Assembly (NCBI GenBank): GCA_025055765.1
Contig: JANWWS010000013.1
Span: forward strand, 372,001-436,000
Direction: 5' to 3'
DNA: 64,000 bases
Source of the DNA: Leptospiraceae bacterium
GTDB taxonomy: Bacteria > Spirochaetota > Leptospiria > Turneriellales > Turneriellaceae
Made by a program: the position numbers and the translations under genes. Below the pieces are notes generated by a model, which ran no database searches, had not been told where the DNA came from, and saw nothing but the letters and a program-made list of their open reading frames with translations. Positions 1 through 7,352 of the stretch are shown here, one piece after another (position 1 is the first letter of the stretch; each line of letters starts with the position of its first letter).

Positions 1-1146
1 GCACGGGAGCGGGGAATTTACGAAAGCGAATGGATGTATGCCTTGGCACAGCGCATCAAAAGCTATCTTGACAAGACCCTTTTACCCAAAGGCCATAGTT
101 TTTTTAAGAGTTTACTTGCCCGATATGGTAAGGCGCCATCAAAAATAAAGCCAGTTCGTAGTTTTCTTTCACGACAACCTAGTTATTATGTTAATTACTA
201 TAAAAGACGGGAAGATCTCAACGAAGACTTTCGGCTTTTTGACTACGAAAATTGGCGAACGGGAGAAAAGAAATTAGGCACCATTAGCCGAATCAATTCT
301 TACTGCCCAGAGCTTGTTGTAACTCTCCATTTAACAGAAACAAAAGTCTCACCCAAAGGGGGATTAGCTTCTGTGATAACCCCCGGCTATACCACCTTTG
401 AGCTGGCCCGCCAATATATTATGGCCCCAGAAAACGAGCGATCCTCCTTTGCCCAGGCATTTGAGAAAACCCCTTATGCTAATTGGTTTATAAGTGAGGG
501 TGGCTACAATGCCTGGCAGTCCTTTCTTAAAGATGCTTGGATTTATTTCACAGGTTACGCGCCAGAAAAAAATGGCCTTCACCCTAAATCCTGGCGGGGG
601 TTGCGTCACAATCTGATTAGTTGGAGCTACGCGGAAGATAGCGAGGGTATAGAGAGACCCCTCTGGCAAATAGAGGGAAGATTTTGGGAAAGAGAGAGGT
701 CTCTTGCCGAAAAATGGCGCCGTGAAGGAGGAGAGGAAGGCTATGGGGGAGATAACTTTTTTGCTTCGCAGCAGCTCCTACGCTTTATACGGCTGGGGCT
801 CTTTCTTAACAAGGTCGATAGCGCCCGTTCTTTACCGGAAATTTTCCCACCTTATATTTCAACCTGGGCTGTACCCACCTTCGTAAATGCCGTTTCCGCC
901 TATTTAGAAGTAGCTCATCTTGGCAGTAAGAGAGATTTTCAGCGCATAAGCCGCCATCTAGAAATCTATGCCCAAAGTATCTCGGTAGGAATCTACTATC
1001 TTTTTTATCCTTTCCCTTTGCACCAAATAAAAATCCAGGATAGACCTCTACCCAAAGGTGTAGATTTTGACAAATACAGGGAATATCCCGGCGGAAACTA
1101 CTTTACAGCTGTTGGGCCCTGTTGGGGTATGAACCATGGCCCTTAG
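1..1146 (+). CDS. Possible N-acetylmuramoyl-L-alanine amidase-like protein, 5' end missing
   Basis: The frame is already open at base 1 and reads through the first ATG at 34 with protein-like sequence (ARERGIYESEW before Met), so the true start probably lies outside the window. About 381 residues are visible. The stretch RINSYCPELVVTLHLTE around residues 86-102 (counted from the ATG at 34) resembles the middle zinc-ligand segment of Amidase_3 enzymes, where an acidic or polar run is followed by V-S-I-H; here the His is H99. The rest is rich in aromatic residues and I recognise no second domain. The amidase call rests on one motif and is weak; an uncharacterised lineage protein is the alternative. 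The stop overlaps the next gene by 11 bases, so the two are probably co-transcribed. Confidence 0.4.
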   Translation, partial: ARERGIYESEWMYALAQRIKSYLDKTLLPKGHSFFKSLLARYGKAPSKIKPVRSFLSRQPSYYVNYYKRREDLNEDFRLFDYENWRTGEKKLGTISRINSYCPELVVTLHLTETKVSPKGGLASVITPGYTTFELARQYIMAPENERSSFAQAFEKTPYANWFISEGGYNAWQSFLKDAWIYFTGYAPEKNGLHPKSWRGLRHNLISWSYAEDSEGIERPLWQIEGRFWERERSLAEKWRREGGEEGYGGDNFFASQQLLRFIRLGLFLNKVDSARSLPEIFPPYISTWAVPTFVNAVSAYLEVAHLGSKRDFQRISRHLEIYAQSISVGIYYLFYPFPLHQIKIQDRPLPKGVDFDKYREYPGGNYFTAVGPCWGMNHGP

Positions 1147-1555
1147 TGTGGAGCAATACATGACACCAAATCCGGTAATTATTCAAGAGGACGATGACAT
1201 TGGCCGTGTAGCGGAGCTCATGAATCCCGAAAAATTCCGTCATTTACCTGTTGTAAACGCGCAGCAAGAAGTGGTTGGGATGATTTCCGATCGGGATTTG
1301 CGTAATATCCAGACCGCCCTTGATTTTGTGCAAAATGTCTTAGGAGAAGGGACAAGCAAACTTAAAGTCAAGGACATCATGCATCAGACTGTCATAAGTG
1401 TGGCCCCCCAGCAAAGTTTAAAAGAAGCAGCTCTTTTACTTGTAGAAAATAAGATAGGAGCATTGCCGGTAGTCGCAGAACGAAAACTCGTGGGAATCTT
1501 AAGCTATACAGACATTTTGCGGGCTTTTGCGGAGCATGCTCATCAACTAGGTTAA
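1136..1555 (+). CDS. CBS-domain pair protein
   Basis: A 139-residue protein made of two CBS domains (about residues 7-60 and 76-135) and nothing else. Typical CBS wording is visible: YMTPNPVIIQEDD opening the first, HLPVVNAQQEVVGMISDRDL closing it, then DIMHQTVISVAPQQSL and GALPVVAERKLVGILSYTDIL in the second. Stand-alone CBS pairs usually bind adenosine nucleotides (AMP, ATP, SAM) as energy or metabolite sensors; the ligand and partner cannot be told from sequence. The start overlaps the preceding gene by 11 bases. The stop interlocks with that of the convergent ABC gene in a TTAA at 1552-1555. Confidence 0.9.
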   Translation: MALSVEQYMTPNPVIIQEDDDIGRVAELMNPEKFRHLPVVNAQQEVVGMISDRDLRNIQTALDFVQNVLGEGTSKLKVKDIMHQTVISVAPQQSLKEAALLLVENKIGALPVVAERKLVGILSYTDILRAFAEHAHQLG

Positions 1556-2235
1556 TTCCCTTTGAGTAGTCCAGTGATCTTACCCTGTCTTAATTCGTAG
1601 ATTGTTTTCGCGTCGAAAGCAAGTTTCATATCATGGGTTACAAGTAAAATTCCCTTGCCACGCTCTTGCTCTTCAAGAAAAAGGTTTTTTACTTGAAGGA
1701 AGCTCTCCGGGTCTAGGTCGCCGGATGGTTCATCAGCTAGGATATAGCTTAAGTCGCGGATAAGGGCACGCGCAATGGCGGCTTTTTGTAGCTGCCCCCC
1801 CGAAAGCTCATGAGGAAAACGATCTAATAATGGATATAGATCAAGTCGGGAGACGAGATAATCGAGCCGGTCCTGAAAAGAGCCGCGCTTGTAAAAGCCG
1901 TGAGATGATATCCAAGAGAGCTCAAGATTTTCCCTAACTGTAAAGCGCCCCAACAGTTCTGAAAACTGAAAAATTACAGAAAAGTAGCGTGAGCGCACAA
2001 ATGCTCTGCGCGCGCGCGATATTCTGTTGATTCGGTATTTATCGACAAAGATATCCCCCTCGTGAGGGAAAACAAGGCCACATACCGCAGCAATGAGGCT
2101 GCTCTTGCCGCTACCGGAGGGACCCACAAGGGCAATATAGTCCCCCTCGTTAATATCCAAAGAAACACCCTGAAGAGCAAGCTGAACAGAAGTCCCCTGC
2201 CGATATTCTACATGAAGGTTGTTAATACGGATCAT
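1552..2235 (-). CDS. ABC transporter ATP-binding protein, LolD/MacB-type
   Basis: A complete ABC ATPase of 227 residues. Visible motifs are Walker A GPSGSGKSS (about 39-47), a Q-loop in VIFQFSE, the signature LSGGQLQKAAIARAL, Walker B YILADEPSGDLDPE and the switch His in LLVTHD. The size and the DEPSGDLD form match the LolD/MacB/FtsE group, which powers extrusion or lipoprotein release rather than solute uptake. It follows the membrane gene at 2232-2741 with an ATGA stop/start overlap, so the pair is translationally coupled and probably forms one small transporter. The substrate is unknown. Confidence 0.9.
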   Translation of the reverse strand: MIRINNLHVEYRQGTSVQLALQGVSLDINEGDYIALVGPSGSGKSSLIAAVCGLVFPHEGDIFVDKYRINRISRARRAFVRSRYFSVIFQFSELLGRFTVRENLELSWISSHGFYKRGSFQDRLDYLVSRLDLYPLLDRFPHELSGGQLQKAAIARALIRDLSYILADEPSGDLDPESFLQVKNLFLEEQERGKGILLVTHDMKLAFDAKTIYELRQGKITGLLKGN

Positions 2236-2741
2236 GCCTTATCCCTAAGCATTAAGAAGGGATCTTTTCGGGAGTGGTAGTAAAAAGCAAAACCCACGGT
2301 GAGCAAGACCAAGGGCAAACTATCCCTCAAAGATAAAAGAAAAACCTGGAGCAGCTCGGAGCCATCCATCGTCTCCCCCGTGGAGAAGGCAACCAAAATT
2401 GGGAATATTGGCAAAGAAAATAACCATCCTAATAACCATAGACTTAAGAAATGCACTATATAGGCTAAAATGTATTGCCAGCGGCGTACACCTAAAGTTT
2501 CTAAATTTCCCATTTCGTGGGCAAAACTTCTCACGGAAAAAAATTGCACGGCAACAAGCATTAATAGGTAGCTGAAAAAACTTAGTTCAAAACCAAGCCC
2601 TATCAAGGAGTTGTGGTGGTCTTTAAAATGACGGTAGTAAAGATAGATATCGTATTGGAGCAAGGCCAGTAGGTACAGGAGAAAAAACAGAGCAAAGAAA
2701 AGTTTAGCTCGAAAGAAGCTTAACCGCAGTAGGGAAAGCAC
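2232..2741 (-). CDS. Small integral membrane protein, probable ABC permease partner
   Basis: A 169-residue protein with about four hydrophobic segments (near residues 12-33, 50-70, 85-115 and 128-155). The phrase GNLETLGVRRWQYILAY resembles the MGxxGxxxxxI loop of FtsX/MacB-type permeases (cytoplasmic coupling segment after a membrane helix), and the C-terminal end DPFLMLRDKA also fits the end of an FtsX domain. It is shorter than a full FtsX permease and lacks a large periplasmic domain. It overlaps the downstream ATPase gene by four bases (ATGA). The permease role is inferred mainly from that coupling. Confidence 0.6.
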   Translation of the reverse strand: MLSLLRLSFFRAKLFFALFFLLYLLALLQYDIYLYYRHFKDHHNSLIGLGFELSFFSYLLMLVAVQFFSVRSFAHEMGNLETLGVRRWQYILAYIVHFLSLWLLGWLFSLPIFPILVAFSTGETMDGSELLQVFLLSLRDSLPLVLLTVGFAFYYHSRKDPFLMLRDKA

Positions 2742-2791
2742 GTAGCCGAGCTTATGAATTTTTGCGCCATGTAAAGCAAATCGATAGGCTG

Positions 2792-2873
2792 TGCTCGAGG
2801 GGGGACTTGAACCCCCACGCCTTGCGGCACTACCACCTCAAAGTAGCGTGTCTACCAGTTCCACCACCCGAGC
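2792..2873 (-). tRNA. tRNA-Leu (anticodon GAG)
   Basis: Reading the minus strand from 2873, the acceptor stem GCTCGGG pairs with CTCGAGC (one G-T wobble). The anticodon loop TTGAGGT lies on a CTACT/GGTAG stem and gives anticodon GAG for leucine CUC/CUU codons. A long variable arm follows (class II), then a T arm containing GGTTCAAGTC. The discriminator is A and no CCA is encoded. It stands alone, directly beside a 2.1 kb stretch of decayed DNA. Confidence 0.95.
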
Positions 2874-3473
2874 CTTGCAAGCAAAGGGCGAAGCCTTGAA
2901 TTGCCTTGTCAAGCACAAAGAGTTGCCTTGGCATTGAGCCAGAAAGTGGAGCTAAAACAACTTGCTCGAGGCACCAAAGAGAGAGCCTTGTGAGATTTAA
3001 GCCCGCTAGGGCGCTTATTTTAGAAACGCCTACGAAGTATATATCCCGGTATCCAAAATGCTTGACATACAATAGCAAAAGATGAAAGATGAAATTTGGT
3101 ACTTGTTTATGGTTTTTTATCACGGCCCTTTTACAGCTGTAGCAAGGCAAAACAGAGCCACGCCTTCATGAGGAGGTGGGATAGCAAAGCGTACCATGGG
3201 ATTGCCGAGCCCAAGCAATTTGGCAATGGCTTTCGATGGCGGACTCCTTTATGCTGACCACAATGTGGTTGGTAAACAAATTGGTTTTTTTGCCACTAGC
3301 TTGACCTATAGTTACACCTTACCAAAGCCTTTCCACTTAAAGCGGGCCCTTTAAGGCAAATCGAGATATATCGTTTTTTCGTGAATCCCTGCCGGCCAAG
3401 GGGGGTGCAGGGGCTTGGCTATGTTTTGTGGCAAAAATTCCGGCATGGTTTCCGAGGAGGCGAGAGGTAGCAC
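2874..3473. other. 600-base stretch without a convincing gene
   Basis: Both strands were read. The only items worth recording are a 52-codon frame at 3196-3354 (+) and an antisense frame that runs into the tRNA and is not protein-like. The 52-codon frame starts MGLPSPSNLAMAFDGG and has wording reminiscent of an NHL/beta-propeller strand, compare LPLGMAFDG in the 14601-16058 protein; it may be a leftover repeat. No clear terminator, mobile-element end or long repeat is visible. Against the very tight packing elsewhere, this looks like decayed sequence. Confidence 0.5.
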
Positions 3474-3638
3474 ATGGAGAGGTCAGGCAGAGAGAAGAAT
3501 TATACCTTGCTATTGTCGAGCTTTTTTGCCGCTATAGCGATGAAATTTCGGGAAAGTGTGACTTGGATGGCCATGCGCCAGCAATTTTACTTTGATCCAG
3601 TGGTTTTTCTAGAGCAACTCTTTTGGCAGTGGAGGTAA
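3474..3638 (+). CDS. Possible small protein (54 aa), unrecognised
   Basis: A short frame from ATG 3474 to TAA 3638, starting MERSGREKNYTLLL and ending QLFWQWR. It has one moderately hydrophobic stretch near residues 11-22 and an aromatic C-terminal half. No family is recognised. Its last codons contain the GGAGGT ribosome-binding site of the next gene, so the two could be read together. There is no strong ribosome-binding site for this frame itself, and it sits in a decay zone, so it may be a remnant or chance. Confidence 0.25.
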   Translation: MERSGREKNYTLLLSSFFAAIAMKFRESVTWMAMRQQFYFDPVVFLEQLFWQWR

Positions 3639-3641
3639 GCT

Positions 3642-4241
3642 ATGCCATTTCGGTTTCTTATAACGGCTATCGTAGCTGGTATACTCGTGGGCTGTAAAAG
3701 CTATTTAGCCCAAGCTGATGAAGATTTAGCCCCCGCTAATAAAGCACAGGAGAGTACCACAGCTGGCGATAGTGGAATTTCCTTGTACACAGTTGGAGGT
3801 ACTGTCTCGGACCTTGGCCCTACAGGTACCTTGGTCTTGCAAAACAACGGTGGTGACGATCTTGCACTAAACAACAATGGTAACTTTACTTTTGCGACGC
3901 CACTACCCGATGGTGCTGTGTATGATGTGACGGTGCGGACCAACCCAAGAGACCAGGTCTGCCATGTGCGTGACAACTAGGGCACGATTGCTGGTGCCAA
4001 TGTAACCAATATCGTTGTACGATGTACACCCGACACAAACTGGATACAAGATGCCTACCTCAAAGCATCTAATTACGGGTATGAATTTGGCTATTCCGTT
4101 GCTATCTCAGGCTCCCTGGTTGTTGTCGGCGCCCCATCTGAAAAGTCCAACCAAACGTACATCACCAATGACGATGGCCAGGCTTCCACCGACACTTCTG
4201 CAAGCGACGCCGGGGCAGCGTATGTCTTTAAAGCGTTTTGA
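3642..4241 (+). pseudogene. FG-GAP repeat lipoprotein interrupted by an in-frame amber stop and truncated
   Basis: The gene starts at ATG 3642 behind a strong GGAGGT. It has a lipoprotein signal (ITAIVAGILVGC, Cys18), then a domain with GTLVLQNNGGDDLALNNNG that is common in surface lipoproteins with FG-GAP_2 repeats. The frame hits TAG at 3978-3980 after 112 residues. The same frame then continues without another stop to TGA 4239-4241 and reads GTIAGANVTNIVV, then WIQDAYLKASNYG, FGYSVAISGSLVVVGAPSE and AGAAYVF, the canonical ending of that domain plus one FG-GAP_2 repeat. Intact family members usually carry several repeats, so the 3' end is also lost. The uninterrupted downstream frame suggests a recent point mutation. 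Confidence 0.85.
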
Positions 4242-5018
4242 GAAGCGGCCTTTTGCTATTTCCGATCCCTAAGCTAATTTTGCCAGATGTAAAAGGAAAA
4301 CCCTCCTGGCCAATTCGGCTCTAGGGGCCTCCCTTTATAAAATAGCGGCTAAGGAGGCAAGCCCATGCCAGTAACCCTAAGCTCGTAGCCGTGCTTAGCA
4401 CCAAAGTAATAATCGAAATACCATCCCCCATTCGCCGCTAACCCCATAAACCACAGGCAAAGCAAAACTCCAGGATATATGCCCGGGAACAAGGGGCATA
4501 CCGAAAATAATAGGTATAATGCCCATGGGATACGCCATAGCCTCCAATTAGCATATCGCCCACCTTTACTAAAGAAAGCCAAAACGAAAGCTCAGATGAT
4601 TCATAGACCCCAGAGCTTGCTACCCGCACGAAAATACAAGCCCACACGAGCCTAGGGCAATCCCACAAAGATATGGTAAGGCTTTTTCATAGCCAAAAGT
4701 CTACCTCGAGATGGGTGCCAAACCAAAGATGGCTCTCGGCAGGGCCTCCACTATCTCATCCACATCCTTAATACGGATGGCAAAAAAGGGGGCATAAAAC
4801 CACCGCCTACTTTGGGGACATATGATACCACAGCCTGGCAGCGTTACGCGGTAGGGCTGCCTAGACCCCGCCAGATTGCCCAAAAACCTCCCCAACAAAA
4901 CGCTCACAAGGTTACCATAGCCAAGTGCACTTGCTTTCCCAAACTGCGACGTAGGGAGGCAATAATCACAAATTTGAATTCTTCTCGACAAATATGGTGT
5001 TATACGAACTCTGCTCCT
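4242..5018. other. 777-base stretch without an intact gene
   Basis: This lies between the broken FG-GAP lipoprotein and the gene starting at 5019. It has no intact coding frame on either strand. Most of it (4349-4965) looks like a decayed membrane-transporter gene on the minus strand, listed separately. The plus-strand frame that runs from 4812 into the 5019 gene has composition unlike its downstream part and is not taken as coding. Confidence 0.55.
4349..4965 (-). pseudogene. Probable remnant of an MFS transporter, several frameshifts
   Basis: Reading leftwards from about 4965, one frame gives LPTSQFGKASALGYG, like the LPTxxRGKA cytoplasmic loop of MFS porters. It goes on through a hydrophobic stretch to CPQSRRW, comparable with the PESPRW motif after helix 6, followed by IKDVDEIVEALPRAIFG, comparable with the charged central loop. 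That frame stops at 4701. Further on, in another frame (4349-4582), GLAANGGWYFDYYFG and GYELRVTGMGL match the late-helix ANGGW and the ELRATGMGL motif. The intervening 4438-4668 frame is hydrophobic too. The motif order is right for one decayed transporter that has lost its first helices. This is by-eye similarity only, so confidence is moderate. Confidence 0.45.
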
Positions 5019-5693
5019 ATGGAAGATGGCCTTCCTCCTCAGGATTATGCGGAGCTCCTTAAGGAACTTCTCGTGAGCCAAAGCGATCTCTCGTATTTTC
5101 GGGAAATCCCCCTTGCTTTGCAAGAAAAGATTTATGAAGAAATAAAGGCCTATGTCCACCGCACCGAAGAGTTGCAAAAACCTGTCTATCGTGTCATGGC
5201 GGCAGCTACAAAATTTATCCCTAACTTTATTATTGCAAGACTTGCCTTGGATTTTCTCACTCCATATATTATTGCCCAGGTCACACTTCACCTCGAACCC
5301 CGAGAATCAGCCAATATTGGTAAATCTTTCCCACCTGACTATCTCGGAAAAGTAGCCCTCTATGTCGAACCCGCTTTAAGTGCCCAAATTGCGGATCTTA
5401 TGGGCCTTAACCATGTGCAAAAGATTTTTGAAGAGATGGTTAAATTCCGCTTTTTTCGCAAACTGGGGGAAATCTCAGACCATATAGCCGATCGGCTTCT
5501 TATTGACCTTGTTTTGCGAATGCCTGATAACGAAGCTCTAGCTCATATTAGCGTGCATATGCAAAATCGAGATAAAATAAGACGTACGGCAAAGGTATTG
5601 CCACCAGGGAAAAAAGGCGAGATTGGTTATCATCTACAAAAACTAACTAATGACAAGGAACTCATAGCTATTTTTCTTAACGGAAATACTTGA
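5019..5693 (+). CDS. Helical-repeat protein, possibly MgtE-N-like, function unknown
   Basis: I chose ATG 5019 (protein MEDGLPPQDYAELLKELL, 224 residues) because the sequence upstream in the same frame, back to 4812, is not protein-like. The protein is alpha-helical, with repeating units of the kind LTPYIIAQVTLHLEP, FPPDYLGKVALYVEP and ALSAQIADLMG. These resemble the superhelical N-terminal domain of MgtE magnesium channels, where short helices follow each other with L-P or L-x-P breaks. There is no membrane segment, so it is not a transporter itself. It ends seven bases before the next frame, with which it may be co-transcribed. Confidence 0.6.
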   Translation: MEDGLPPQDYAELLKELLVSQSDLSYFREIPLALQEKIYEEIKAYVHRTEELQKPVYRVMAAATKFIPNFIIARLALDFLTPYIIAQVTLHLEPRESANIGKSFPPDYLGKVALYVEPALSAQIADLMGLNHVQKIFEEMVKFRFFRKLGEISDHIADRLLIDLVLRMPDNEALAHISVHMQNRDKIRRTAKVLPPGKKGEIGYHLQKLTNDKELIAIFLNGNT

Positions 5694-5723
5694 CATATTT
5701 TGCTCTTCGTTTTAAAAAAAAAT

Positions 5724-6392
5724 ATGCATCGCAGGTTTTTGTTTTTTCTTTCTCTTTTGGCTTATTGCCATGATGAGCCCACTACAAATCCCCCCACACC
5801 CGAAAAAGCTCGGGTAATCTCCAATGAACTTCGTGTTCGACTTACACCCCATGTTCTGGGTGCTGAACTTGGCCGGCTCAAAAAAGATGAGGAGGTAAAA
5901 GTTTTGCAGATCTCTCGCCTAAAAATCCGCCTGGGGCAGGATGAAGCACACTGGTATAAAATTGAAAGCAAAAGTGGCCTTAAAGGATGGGTTTACGGTG
6001 CTTATCTTGATCTCGAAGGCAAACCTAGTTTAGCCAAAGACCAAAGCGACAAAATAAGCAAAATGCTTGTAGGTCGCTGGTATATTCAAAAAGAACATGG
6101 CGCACTTTCGGATAGGTTTTTAAGCCTTTACTTAAACAGGCAATTTGACTGTGGTATGGGACAAAAACTACTTGGCCGAGGTTACTATAGCTGGGAAAAC
6201 CTGGATACAGGCAAAGTAGAAATAAAGCTCTTTCCTGAAGAAAAATCCTCCCTTCCTCTATCTGAGCTAATAGCAGAACCAAGGGGAGAAATACTCACCT
6301 TAAAGGGAAAGTGGCAAGGGCAACAGGTGTATTTTACTTTAGCAGAAAAAAATCCAGAAAAATTAGAAGAAAGTGAAGAACCCAAACCCTAG
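5724..6392 (+). CDS. SH3-domain lipoprotein
   Basis: The protein is about 222 residues from ATG 5724 (a TTG at 5700 is also possible). It begins MHRRFLFFLSLLAYC, a short lipoprotein-type signal with Cys15. A bacterial SH3 domain follows (about residues 30-100): NELRVRLTPHVLGAELGRLKKDEEVKVL, then WYKIESKSGLKGWVYGAYL, the usual W-x-K-V...G-W-V ending. The C-terminal half (GRWYIQKEHGALSDRF onward) is not recognised. Such proteins usually sit in the periplasm and may contact peptidoglycan. The stop lies 20 bases inside the next gene. Confidence 0.75.
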   Translation: MHRRFLFFLSLLAYCHDEPTTNPPTPEKARVISNELRVRLTPHVLGAELGRLKKDEEVKVLQISRLKIRLGQDEAHWYKIESKSGLKGWVYGAYLDLEGKPSLAKDQSDKISKMLVGRWYIQKEHGALSDRFLSLYLNRQFDCGMGQKLLGRGYYSWENLDTGKVEIKLFPEEKSSLPLSELIAEPRGEILTLKGKWQGQQVYFTLAEKNPEKLEESEEPKP

Positions 6393-7074
6393 AGATTTGC
6401 GCATTGGTCAATTTTTAAGCCGCTGTGGGCTCTGCAGCCGCAGAGAAGCTGCCGATTTTCTCAGAAAACATAAGGTTATTTTTGAAGGAAAGCAAATACA
6501 AGAGCTTAACTTTCGCATTAGCGAAGATGCCACCATCCTCGTTGATGGCAAACCAACCAAAGTTATGCATCAAGAAATTGTTGTGCTCTTTAATAAGCCG
6601 CCCGGTTACATCTGTTCCCACAATGAACAAAGGGGAAAGAAATCGATGTTTCGGCTTTTGCCAAAAACATACAAATCCCTATTTTTTGCTGGCCGTTTAG
6701 ATGAAATGTCAAGAGGACTTGTGATTTTGTCGGGAGATGGTGATCTCATTTATAGCCTAAGCCATCCCTCCCATGAAATAGAAAAGGAATATATCGTAAG
6801 GCTTTCCCGCCCAATCGATGAAAGGGAAAGACAAAAACTCCTCCAAGGCATCTACTGCCAAAATGAAAAACTATTTGCCCATAGGGTAGAGACTATCCAT
6901 CCCACCTGCTATCGCATAGTGCTCACGCAAGGGAAAAACCGACAAATTCGTCGTATGTTTGCTAGGTTGGGGGTTGATATAAAGGATCTGGAGCGAACCC
7001 GCATTGGCTCTTTCGAGCTAGGGGATTTATCACAAGGCCAGTACCGCGTTATAGCTCACAAAAAGCCCGCCTAG
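6373..7074 (+). CDS. Pseudouridine synthase, RsuA/RluB/RluE/RluF family
   Basis: A 233-residue enzyme with GTG start at 6373, inside the end of the preceding gene. An N-terminal S4 RNA-binding domain (about residues 10-60, RIGQFLSRCGLCSRREAADFL) is followed by the catalytic domain with the diagnostic GRLDEMSRGLVILSGDG, whose Asp is the nucleophile, and by KNRQIRRMFARLG. The family isomerises specific uridines in rRNA. Whether this one acts on 16S (RsuA-like) or 23S rRNA (RluB/E/F-like) cannot be decided by eye, so no symbol is given. Its stop abuts that of the convergent ferredoxin gene. Confidence 0.92.
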   Translation: MKNPNPRDLRIGQFLSRCGLCSRREAADFLRKHKVIFEGKQIQELNFRISEDATILVDGKPTKVMHQEIVVLFNKPPGYICSHNEQRGKKSMFRLLPKTYKSLFFAGRLDEMSRGLVILSGDGDLIYSLSHPSHEIEKEYIVRLSRPIDERERQKLLQGIYCQNEKLFAHRVETIHPTCYRIVLTQGKNRQIRRMFARLGVDIKDLERTRIGSFELGDLSQGQYRVIAHKKPA

Positions 7075-7293
7075 TTACTCCTTCCAGTGGATGCATTCCC
7101 CAGGGCAATCATTAATAGCTTCTTGCACTTTGGGGATATCCTCATCAGGAACTATAGCATCATTTATATTCTGCCCATTATTGTGGCTTTCGGCTAAATC
7201 ATCCGCATCTAAACGAAAATACTGGGGTAGAGTATCCGCACATAAGGAGCAACTCGTGCAATCATCTTTGTTGACAGCTACTTTTTTGGGCAT
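7075..7293 (-). CDS. Ferredoxin, single [4Fe-4S] cluster
   Basis: A 72-residue acidic protein with the ligands DCTSCSLCAD near the N-terminus (Cys12, 15 and 18) and a fourth Cys in NDCPGECIHW near the C-terminus. This is the layout of small monocluster ferredoxins of the Fer4_13/Fer4_15 type. It is a soluble electron carrier; the partner is not evident. The start ATG at 7293 has GGAG a few bases upstream. It is separated from the larger gene upstream by 59 bases and lies tail to tail with the pseudouridine synthase, with no space between stops. Confidence 0.93.
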   Translation of the reverse strand: MPKKVAVNKDDCTSCSLCADTLPQYFRLDADDLAESHNNGQNINDAIVPDEDIPKVQEAINDCPGECIHWKE

Positions 7294-7352
7294 GGCATCT
7301 CCTGGCTTTTTTTAAAATATACTCAATCTAAAAAGATTGTGGCTACTTTTCG

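Noticed and set aside
2830-3150. Minus-strand frame of 106 codons
   Set aside because: It runs into the tRNA-Leu gene on the same strand and has no recognisable protein features.
3978-3980. TAG as a programmed pyrrolysine or readthrough codon
   Set aside because: There is no sign of the needed machinery in the window and the family has no known use for it. A nonsense mutation is simpler, though a genome-wide suppressor tRNA search would settle it.
4812-5018. Upstream extension of the helical-repeat gene
   Set aside because: The 69 extra residues have unrelated composition, no domain, and overlap the transporter remnant. The ATG at 5019 fits the helical domain better.
4701-5291. A long minus-strand reading frame of 196 codons
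   Set aside because: Its first 110 codons lie antisense to the gene at 5019-5693 and are not protein-like. Only its last 85 codons look coding, and these are treated as part of the MFS remnant.
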